The position numbers and the translations under genes are program-made. From positions 4,836,001 through 4,900,000 of the forward strand of contig JARUPY010000474.1 of assembly GCA_029817715.1 (NCBI GenBank): a stretch of DNA of 64,000 bases, written 5' to 3'. The notes beneath the pieces are model-generated. The model saw only the letters and a program-made list of their open reading frames with translations. It did not search any database and had not been told where the DNA came from. Position 1 is the stretch's first letter. Each line of letters opens with the position of its first letter. This document shows positions 56,564 to 64,000 of this stretch, in pieces. This DNA is from Melastoma dodecandrum (lineage: Eukaryota; Streptophyta; Magnoliopsida; Myrtales; Melastomataceae).

Positions 56564-56803
56564 TTTCCAATACTTCTTCATATTTATCATTATCCCACTC
56601 CCACGACCATTAAACAAAACCACAACTCCCCCTCTCCTCCCTCCTTTCGTTTTTAATTTTTATTGTCTGTTCGATTTTGATCTGTAACCTCATTCAATTT
56701 CTCCTCCCCCTCTCAGAATTTTTTTATGTTTTTTTAGCCTTCCTTTGGTCCTTGGAGTTTGCACTTTCTTTTTTTCTTTCCTATGCTTTGTGACTGAACT
56801 TCC

Positions 56804-57655
56804 ATGGCCGGGCTGGATTTAGGCACTGCGTCACGATACCTCCACCAGCTCCACGGCGGAAGCCTTCGAGCTGATTTGCACCTCCAAAGCCACCCGTACC
56901 CCGACCATGGGGAAGACGACGACGACTCCGGCAACAACCTTGACCAGGTTGGGGGCCTTGAACTAGGCGGCACCCCCAATAACGGCGGCGGCGGGGTGGG
57001 GGGTATGGTCACGCGGAGGCCCCGTGGACGTCCTCCTGGCTCTAAGAATAAGCCCAAGCCCCCGGTTATTATTACCAGGGAGAGCGCGAATAGCCTGAGG
57101 GCCCATATACTCGAGGTTGGGAGCGGGTGCGACGTTTTCGACTGCGTGGCGACCTATGCGAGGGTGCGGCAGCGGGGGATCTGCGTGCTCAGCGGGAGCG
57201 GCACGGTCACTAACATTAGCCTCAGGCAGCCAGCTGCAGCCGGGGCTGTGATCACACTCCACGGGAGGTTCGAGATCCTGTCTCTGTCCGGGTCGTTCCT
57301 CCCACCTCCCGCCCCACCTGGCGCCACCAGCCTCTCCATATTCCTGGCGGGTGGACAGGGACAAGTTGTTGGTGGGAGCGTTGTCGGGGAGCTCATAGCC
57401 GCAGGGCCAGTCATAGTCATCGCAACATCGTTCACGAATGTTGCCTATGAGAGGTTGCCATTGGATCACGAAGAAGACCAGCTTCCAGTTGAGGGTGGAG
57501 GAGGAGGGGGGCCATTCCCGGATCCCTCCTCGGGTCTCCCCTTCTTTAATTTGCCAGTAGGGGGGATGGCTAGTGGGGGAGGAAGCGGCACAGGAAACGT
57601 CCAATTGCCCATCGACGGATGGCCAGGGAATTCGGGGGTGAGGCCGCCGTTTTGA
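56804..57655 (+). CDS. AT-hook motif nuclear-localized protein, AHL23/AHL24-like
   Basis: An intronless 283-codon gene of the clade A AHL family. The N-terminus [12 protein letters not shown] is that of AHL23/AHL24 relatives. The type I AT-hook [16 protein letters not shown] is at residues 72-87. The PPC/DUF296 domain runs from about 88 to 217 and contains the conserved GRFEIL at 154-159, then [13 protein letters not shown] and [12 protein letters not shown]. The AT-hook binds the minor groove of AT-rich DNA; the PPC domain mediates trimer formation and recruits transcription factors, and many members repress hypocotyl growth or affect flowering. The C-terminal tail is Gly/Pro-rich and ends VRPPF. 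Absence of introns fits clade A. The opposite-strand 231-codon frame is a shadow of its GC-rich sequence. Confidence 0.93.
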   Translation: MAGLDLGTASRYLHQLHGGSLRADLHLQSHPYPDHGEDDDDSGNNLDQVGGLELGGTPNNGGGGVGGMVTRRPRGRPPGSKNKPKPPVIITRESANSLRAHILEVGSGCDVFDCVATYARVRQRGICVLSGSGTVTNISLRQPAAAGAVITLHGRFEILSLSGSFLPPPAPPGATSLSIFLAGGQGQVVGGSVVGELIAAGPVIVIATSFTNVAYERLPLDHEEDQLPVEGGGGGGPFPDPSSGLPFFNLPVGGMASGGGSGTGNVQLPIDGWPGNSGVRPPF

Positions 57656-60129
57656 CACGAAGGAACAAACTTATGAACAGACCGATGGGTGGGAAGGGAG
57701 AGGGGGAACCCACGGAGTCGATCATGAGGAGGAGGCCAACACCCGGATCGGTTACAAATTCAGAACTCAAACGAGGTGAGGATGACATGGTCAAATCGAT
57801 GTTTCGTATCTGAGTAGGATTGGGATTGGATGATCTTCTTCTTCTTCCCTCCTTTTGTCGTGCTGAAAGTAGTTTCCCCTCTTCTTTGTATGTTCATCAA
57901 CCTCTCATTAAAGTGTCAAACCCTCTTCTCTTCTCTTTCTCTTTTTCTCTAATATTTCCTCATTTCGCCCATGTCCAAATTTGGGGCCTCTCTGCTTTGC
58001 TAAACCTACAGATTCAAACTCTCAATTAGTAATATGAATGAATAATATTGTATGGAGCCTTAGGTTGAATTGATCAAGACCCATAGGCCGCCATGGCTTT
58101 TGCGACTTTGGCACTTGGTTAATAGTTGTGAAATTGCTCCTTTGTTTTTGAGATCGTGTAGTTGAGAAATTTCGGCCACTAGCAAACTCTCTTGCATTAA
58201 GTTTTCTAGTCAAATTTGTATAAAAAAGCCAAGCGCATGCTCCCTCTATTTTATTCATTTTTTTTTACGTCTTTGGTGAATTATAACCTTGTTATATTAA
58301 AGAAAGACTCAAGTCGTCCCGTGAAGTATGCTTGCAATCCGCTGAATGATTCCTGAAAACTAATTTAATATGTTAAAAGCTTTCATGGTCTTGTTATTTT
58401 GCTGTTTTAGTAAATGAACTAATATTATTTATCTTTGCTGTATCTCAATTCGGTGCTTCTTCCAGTTAGTTGGATTCTTCGCTTGCTTGCATCCTGCTTT
58501 CTCTTCCTTAGCTAATCATATTTAACTTCCTAACAATGGAACAGGAGGGTCGTATGCTATGTTGGTTAATTGTCATCTGATCGGGAACGTCGAGTAGGAA
58601 TCGTAAATGTGATAAGCTGCATTTTTGTTAGTTCGTGCTTGATTGTTGCGCCTACGTCTTATGAGATACGCATATATAGTAAGGTAGGTTAAAACATTCG
58701 CCGACAGCAGTATTGTTCGGCCTTTAACGTGATTGCGTTCAAATGACGAATCAACGGGGTCCTTGATTGCAGCGTTCATTTGTGATCTTCTGCATTATGA
58801 TGATGGTTGCTTCCAGAAAGCCGTAGTTTCGTGTTTCGATCACACGGTACATCATGTAGCATACTAAACGCCTTCTACCATTGTTGTGTATGTAGCCTTT
58901 ATATCTACTGAGGAAAAGTGTGATTCCCCTACTAGAGGACTGACAGACAAGTAACAAAGGATTTGTTATTTTAAATTGGAATGCCCTTTTGTAGAGTCAA
59001 CTAAGCTGAAGGTGTGATTCGTTAAATTCCATTTGGCTCCACAACGGGATAATATAAAGGGTCTATGCTTGAAGCAACTGTCTTAACAAAGAGATTTCGT
59101 CGAATGCTAAAAGAATGGCTACCTAAAAGCGAGTGTTCTGAAACATGGATTCGATTTGGAGTTAATTGGAGAAACTATGAAAGTGAATGGTATTTGAAAA
59201 TTATATAAAAGTAGTCCTGAAAACCCTGAAGTTTCAAGCTGAATTTCGAAAGCCAAAACCTTGGGAGAACCGTATAAACCGAAGAAGTTAAAACAGGTCC
59301 ATGACGGTGCTTTGTGCGTCCCATAGGTTGCTCTCGAGCATTCCCTAGTCGTTGATCAACTAGTTGTCGAACTGGAAGTGCCATTTACTCTCTCCCGGAT
59401 GAAGTCGTGGTCGATGTTTAAATTCAAACAGCTCAAATCTTGCATAAGCGAAAGCCTCTCCGGAAAGTAGCTACGGATAATATTCCCCGTGGTCTTTTCA
59501 TCACTCGATACACAGACAATGATGTTAACTAAGAATATCTGTACCACATATTGTAAAGATCAACATAGCTCGAGAACTAAAAGATAAGAAACAACATCGG
59601 GATCAAATCCATATAATTGTGCATGGAGCTCACAAATGAACTAAACAAGAAACAACACCTATCAACTCAAGGGTTTACGAACCTATCTTACTCCTTACCA
59701 CAACCACGAACCGCATACATTCATTCCTCTTACATAATCCACTGGGAAATTAACATGAAGTAATCCTCATCTCATGCCAACTCGAAGCCATTAATTTTCC
59801 CTCGGACGAACTCCTTGCCGCTTTCTAGTCCCTGGTGGGCTTTGCGTCTTAGACATTATTAAGTGTGGGTCAGTGCGTTTAGTCCGAGGATAGAGCCCAT
59901 TTCAATATGTCAAAGGCGAACGTGTGCTATACTTGGGACAACACGTCATTTGGGAAAAGCTGGAATTCAACTTGAGAGACATCGCCTTTTGCATTTAATA
60001 CGAGTAATATTTGTGTATAATAATGAATCGCACTTCCCTGTACATACCTCCCCAGGAATAAACAGGAAAAGGGGAACGAAAATCAGACCGCTTTTGTCTT
60101 TACATGTATTCAGGTAAGTTAACAACAGC
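57656..60129. other. Intergenic region between AHL and SAUR genes
   Basis: This holds the AHL 3' flank (to about 58020) and then unassigned DNA. A 63-codon minus-strand frame at 59356-59547 looks protein-like but begins at GTG and has no motif I know, so it is left uncalled. The final few hundred bases are the SAUR 3' UTR. Confidence 0.4.
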
Positions 60130-60510
60130 TTATTCTTGAGCGTAAAAGTCTATGACCTCCCTCAGGTTCAGCTCAGACAACGAGCGGGTATCATTGTACA
60201 TCAACCACAACATGTGCTCGAACAAGATCGAGTCGACGTCGACGCACACGACACCCCTCTTCCTCCTCCTCCTCTCGTGCTTTGCCAGCCCATCTTTCTC
60301 CAACAGGTCGATGAGGTCTCGAAATGGGTATTCTTCCAGGACGGTGCTGTCCACCAGGAACTCTTTCCTCTCCTTCCCGACCACAACCGTGACCAACCCA
60401 TCGTCCGGGTCGCCGAATCCTTCCTCCGAAACTATGGGGTTGTAACCTACCCTAGATCCCCAACGGCGACTCCTCACCAACGCAGAAACGGGCAGCACCA
60501 GGCAATCCAT
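60130..60510 (-). CDS. SAUR-like auxin-responsive protein
   Basis: A single exon of 126 codons. The SAUR domain runs from about residue 38 to the end: VTVVVGKERKEFLVDSTVLEEYPFRDLIDLLE, a Lys/Arg insert (ERRRRKRG) and VVCVDVDSILFEHMLWLMYND, ending LREVIDFYAQE. Family members are short-lived proteins that inhibit PP2C.D phosphatases and so activate plasma-membrane proton pumps during auxin-driven cell expansion; several have other roles. The frame extends four codons upstream to a GTG, but the ATG at 60510 is the first AUG. Intronless structure and length fit the family. The ILFEHMLWLMYND form marks the subgroup with longer, more acidic domains. Confidence 0.88.
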   Translation of the reverse strand: MDCLVLPVSALVRSRRWGSRVGYNPIVSEEGFGDPDDGLVTVVVGKERKEFLVDSTVLEEYPFRDLIDLLEKDGLAKHERRRRKRGVVCVDVDSILFEHMLWLMYNDTRSLSELNLREVIDFYAQE

Positions 60511-61245
60511 TGGAGAGAGCACAGGGCCGGGCAGGGGTGTAAAACTCGGGGGAGTACGAGCTTATTTGTAGACAAGGACAGGTGGGTTTTCGATGTACAA
60601 CCGCGTGGGAGGGAGCTTCCAGGAATTGAAGAGGAAGGGAAGAGCCAAATAGGACCAGAAACCTTTGACAGGGAAAGGGTAGGGACAAAACAAACGTTTG
60701 TATGTGAGTTTGAGGTTGTAATTGCGTATCGTTTTCAATGAATAATGATAAAAGTAAATAGCAATAAATGAATTGGGGGAGATAAGGAGTTGGCCTAACA
60801 CTTGAATGCTTGTTGAAGGGTCGCTTTCGAGAGCAGCGCAAGACGTTGTTGGTGATGGAGATGAATTCCCGACCTACAACGCGTCTCATATTACCCAACG
60901 ATCGTCCTTAATGGACTGAACCCATTCTTATTGAGCCTCCGACAAATTACAGCCCGGCCCTTTTAAGACCACCCCCGTTCTCTTTCTCGCTTCTTTGTTT
61001 TGTCGAAGACAGGCATTTCGAAATGCTGCCTCAGGACACAGGAAGACGGTGATGTGACGCGATGTTCTGTATAAAGCTCGTCACGATGATTCCGAATCCC
61101 GGTAAGGAGTCCCGAGTACTGTTGCCTCACACGGGCAAACATTTGATGGAAATATAAGATTGCCGCTGCTAAGGTGGCGATAATGATGTTTAGCCGACGA
61201 TTTGGACGTCCTTACAAGGGATAAGGTTTCGTAGATTATCATGGA
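60511..61245. other. SAUR upstream region
   Basis: Promoter side of the minus-strand SAUR gene. A purine-rich stretch at 60600-60690 may be its leader. No other feature is recognised. Confidence 0.4.
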
Positions 61246-61933
61246 TAGGGGTGAGCAAAATATCCGATTTCCGATATCCGAGTCCGATATCCGAATTTTT
61301 TTTCGGACTCAGATTCGGAAATTTATAATTTCGGACTCGGATTCGGATATATTTGAAATGAAATTTCGGAAACGGACTCGGACTTGGAATTTTAAAAAAA
61401 TATTTCGGATATCCGAATATCCGAAATTTATACAACCTGAGCCTGTCCAAACCCGACACAACAAAGGAGTAATAGAAAAAGAGGACTTGATTGAAAACAA
61501 TAAAACAATTAAAGGACCAAATTACAAATAGAAGATGCTTTCAAGTGGCTTCCCTTGCTCTTTTTTATCTAGCTTTGCAATTATTATCGTTATGAGAATC
61601 GTTATTAATCTTACGTGGACATCAAATTTTAGACTAGTTTTAATCTTAAGCTTGGAGTATTGTTGCATCGGCTTAGGATGTTGCATCTTTTTTGTTGGAT
61701 GTGGTTGGCAGGTATTCTTTTTCCAATTCAAAATGTGTAGCACTTATTCACAATCCGAAGTTCGGAAATTTCGGATTATCCGAATTCCGAGTCCGAATTA
61801 ATTTCGGACTCGGAAGTTCGGAATTATATAAAATCGGACTTGGACTCGGACTTAAAAAAAAAGAATTCGGAAGTTCGGACTTGAGTGAATTTCGGACTCG
61901 GATATCCGAGTCCGGTCCGAATGCTCACCCCTA
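61246..61933. mobile_element. Non-autonomous hAT-like element with TCCGAGTCCGA arms
   Basis: The ends are the perfect 12 bp inverted repeat TAGGGGTGAGCA...TGCTCACCCCTA. Flanking bases ATCATGGA (61238-61245) and ATCATGGC (61934-61941) match at seven of eight, fitting an hAT 8 bp target duplication. Each arm of about 180 bases is made of repeated CGGACTCGGA/TCCGAGTCCGA and ATATCCGA units, so the arms are largely self-complementary. The centre (about 61440-61740) is unique and non-coding. The apparent open frames here are only translations of the repeat. Confidence 0.72.
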
Positions 61934-61941
61934 ATCATGGC

Positions 61942-62608
61942 ATTTTGATAGAAAGATTAGGCCTGGATTCAATGTTCCTTTGTCCCTTTTTCTAATCCGA
62001 AGTCGGCAAATAGGGGGCTGTCTCTTTGTTTCAAAACTGCACATTCAAGGACTGTTTCAAGGTTGGAGTTTTGCTATGTTAGCGAGGATGCAGATGGGGC
62101 CATTGATCTAATCCATGGAGACTTGCACTCTAGTTAATTACCCTGTGGTTAATCCATCAAATCAACTTATGGGCGCTTAAGAAGATACAGAGCACATGTT
62201 TGAGTTAATCTAAAAGATAAAAGAGACGAGGTAGGTAGGCTTGAAGACATCGCACGCTTCATTACACAGTCAGAGGAAAAGTTGGAACGGTAATGATACC
62301 AGTTCATCTTTATCCGAGAAGGATGCGGAAGATGATTCCAATCCCTGACCAGGACCAAACACTTCCCATGGAACTCGCTTATTTCGCACAACCATCGTGC
62401 CAAAAAGAAAGGAAGGAAGAGACAGGAACTCTATACATACAAGTGATAGTAGGCCGAAGTATCTTTATAAGCCTCTGTGTGGAAGTGGTAGTCATAACTC
62501 AGCCGTTCAACTTCTGTTCAGTGGTACTCGTCGAGGCCTGTATCGACGAACAAAGCGTACTGCCTAAGTTACAGATTAATTAATCTGTATATGGATAGCA
62601 GATTGCAG
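61942..62608. other. 3' flank of the LOL1 gene
   Basis: Probably includes the LOL1 3' UTR and polyadenylation region. No other feature was seen. Confidence 0.4.
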
Positions 62609-63465
62609 TTAGTTGCTGCTTACACCAACTGAGGTGACGAAGTTGCAGACAGCGCATTTGACAGTGGGTGCACCGTACTGATACATAAGCAGCATTCTGC
62701 AGTTGCCGCAGTTGACGTGTGCGACTTGATTTGCTGCCAAACCAAACAGCGGCTTCAACATCAAAGTTCAGAAGAAGTTTCCTTCCCTGCAGGGAGATTG
62801 GATTTTACCTTCCAGCGCCAGGTTGACAGTGTGACAACAAGAGCATTGGACGCTCGTGGCCCCGCGTATGTACATGAGCAAGGTGTGGCAGCCTCCGCAT
62901 ACTAACTGCGCCATTTCCGTTCCTGTAAGGACATTACTCCGAGCAGAATCTCAGTTTTCCCAATTCAAAAATCGATGGACAAAAAAACTGAAAGTAGGAG
63001 GAGTAACCGAATGTGCAATTGGGTGACCCATGAAATTACCAGGAGGGGGGACGGGAGTGACGGCATTGCAGACCGCACAGCAGACAGAGGTCGCTCCGGC
63101 AGGATATAGCAGCAGGTTTCTACATCCAGAGCAAACCAGCTGGCTTTGAGTCCCTGACAACAAACAGTAGCAGCTTTCGCACATTCAGCAACCAATTCAT
63201 AGGCATAATTGGGTCCGACGACCCGGAAAACAGAGATCTCACGAGCAAAAGCTAATCCTGAGAACAAAAGAAAAACAAGGCGGGCAAAATCTAACTATTA
63301 AACAGAGCAATCAGGACGAGAAACTGAACAGGCATTGTGACCGCAGGGCGAGCCACTCAGACGACCTATCCCAATTGAGGAAGGGGGCGCAGGTTTACCG
63401 TTTGCGGGGGGAGAATAAGTGGCCGGAGTCGGAGGACTCGGGTAAGGAGCAAGAGGAACCGGCAT
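62609..63465 (-). CDS. LOL1: LSD1-like zinc-finger protein LOL1
   Basis: Four coding exons, 63465-63399, 63153-63040, 62922-62809 and 62733-62609, encode 139 residues, all joined in phase 1. The start [14 protein letters not shown] is the LOL1 N-terminus. Three LSD1-type C2C2 fingers follow: [44 protein letters not shown] and [25 protein letters not shown]1 promotes programmed cell death and copper-zinc superoxide dismutase expression in Arabidopsis, opposing LSD1; the fingers mediate protein and DNA contacts, including with bZIP10-type factors. The third finger has GAPTVKC where relatives have GARSVKC. The C-terminal tail is short (GVSSN), lacking the STTDSKFNN-like end of Arabidopsis LOL1. 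Additional 5' untranslated exons may lie upstream. Confidence 0.92.
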
Positions 63466-64000
63466 GTGCGACCCGACACCCGAGTATAACACCCCCACCC
63501 CACCCCTGGCTTGTTATTTTTCGGATCGGAAGCACACAAATCTATCAACAATGACAGGAGAGGCTGCTTCTACGACGACAAAGGGAGGGCCAGGCGGACG
63601 GACAGCGAGACGAAGGATGTAAGAAGAATTAACTAAAAAATTTTAACCCACAGTCGTAAAATTTTCATGGAGCAGCAGAGCGGAGGGGTGAGACTGGGAG
63701 TGAGACGCGGCGGACTTGGTTTTTTCAACATTTTCCCCCTCAAACTCTTTCCTGATTTGAGGCAGGCGGACTTGGTCCCTCCTAACATTTCCAACTTTCC
63801 TTTGTACTCATAGGCTGGCAGGCAGGCAGATGCCATTGCCCCCCCCATGTGATTGTCCCCCCTCCATTCCTTTCATGGTTGCTTTGCAAGCCACGTCATC
63901 TGACAACCCCAAAAATATGGGCACACCCCCATTACCACCACCACCACCACCATCTCTCCTGTTCAACGAAGGCCAATCAGTATATCAATACTTCAGACTT
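63466..64000 (-). promoter_or_regulatory. Upstream region of LOL1
   Basis: Promoter and leader of the minus-strand LOL1 gene. It contains a short (CCA)n microsatellite at about 63935-63952. The window ends here, so distal elements are not visible. Confidence 0.4.

Larger units (their letters stand above)
47270..56803. other. 9.5 kb gene-poor region with C-runs and simple repeats
   Basis: Apart from the 3' flank of the zinc-finger gene and the promoter of the AHL gene, no gene is supported. Open frames are short and appear to arise from homopurine/homopyrimidine tracts. C- or G-runs occur near 48799, 50061, 54003 and 54067, and CnAn junctions at 49635-49649, 54170-54192, 55954-55983 and 56526-56559. 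An (AAT)n stretch lies near 47690. Confidence 0.5.

Noticed and set aside
56963..57658. 231-codon minus-strand frame opposite the AHL gene
   Set aside because: A GC-rich shadow of the AHL coding sequence without similarity to known proteins.
59356..59547. 63-codon minus-strand frame that looks protein-like
   Set aside because: It starts at GTG, has no known motif and cannot be joined to other exons with confidence; it could be a relic of a larger gene.
61190..61934. Open frames on both strands rich in Ser/Asp/Phe/Gly
   Set aside because: They are translations of TCCGAGTCCGA repeats in the hAT-like element arms.

Overview
This is nuclear DNA of a flowering plant, most likely a eudicot. The support is plant-specific gene families (ATL RING-H2, VQ motif, AHL, SAUR, LOL1, SUPERMAN-type C2H2), GT-AG introns, an intron-bearing elongator tRNA-Met, and plant transposon types (MULE with a ULP1-like gene, Sirevirus-type Copia, hAT-like elements, a SINE-like unit). 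I cannot name the species.

Layout. 0-6.2 kb: an ATL E3 ligase gene (-), a two-RRM plastid-type RNA-binding protein in four exons (-), a short hAT-like element, and a small Cys/Ser-rich plant protein (+). 7.27-16.54 kb: a 9.27 kb Mutator-like element with exactly matching 10 bp flanking repeats and terminal inverted repeats of about 0.78 kb. It carries a ULP1-like cysteine protease gene (+) facing a FAR1/MULE transposase (-). Both genes look broken by apparent single-base losses and stops. 16.55-19.87 kb: no gene recognised. 19.87-31.33 kb: a complete, young Copia retrotransposon of Sirevirus type on the minus strand, with 1.83 kb LTRs, a 5 bp target duplication, a tRNA-Met primer site, clustered polypurine tracts, one open 1383-codon gag-pol frame and an extra 3' ORF. 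31.3-33.3 kb: unassigned.

33.3-47.3 kb: a host gene cluster. It holds a secreted glycine-rich protein (+), a seven-exon ARF-GAP of AGD8/9/10 type (-) head to head with a small conserved plant protein (+), tRNA-Met(CAT), and an IKU1-like VQ protein (+). A diverged two-copy repeat follows, bracketing a 32-codon 6-phosphogluconate dehydrogenase relic and a SINE-like unit, and then a SUPERMAN-type C2H2 repressor (+). 47.3-56.8 kb is gene-poor and rich in C-runs and CnAn tracts. 56.8-64 kb: an AHL23/24-like AT-hook protein (+), a SAUR (-), a 688 bp hAT-like element and LOL1 (-).

The host genes are mostly regulators (ubiquitination, auxin response, chromatin, transcription, vesicle traffic) and form no pathway together. 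The most unusual signals are in the transposons: the AGTAAA-based hairpin architecture of the MULE inverted repeats, its ULP1 cargo, and the short CAGAAGG/CCTTCTG micro-hairpins repeated across the Sirevirus-type element.
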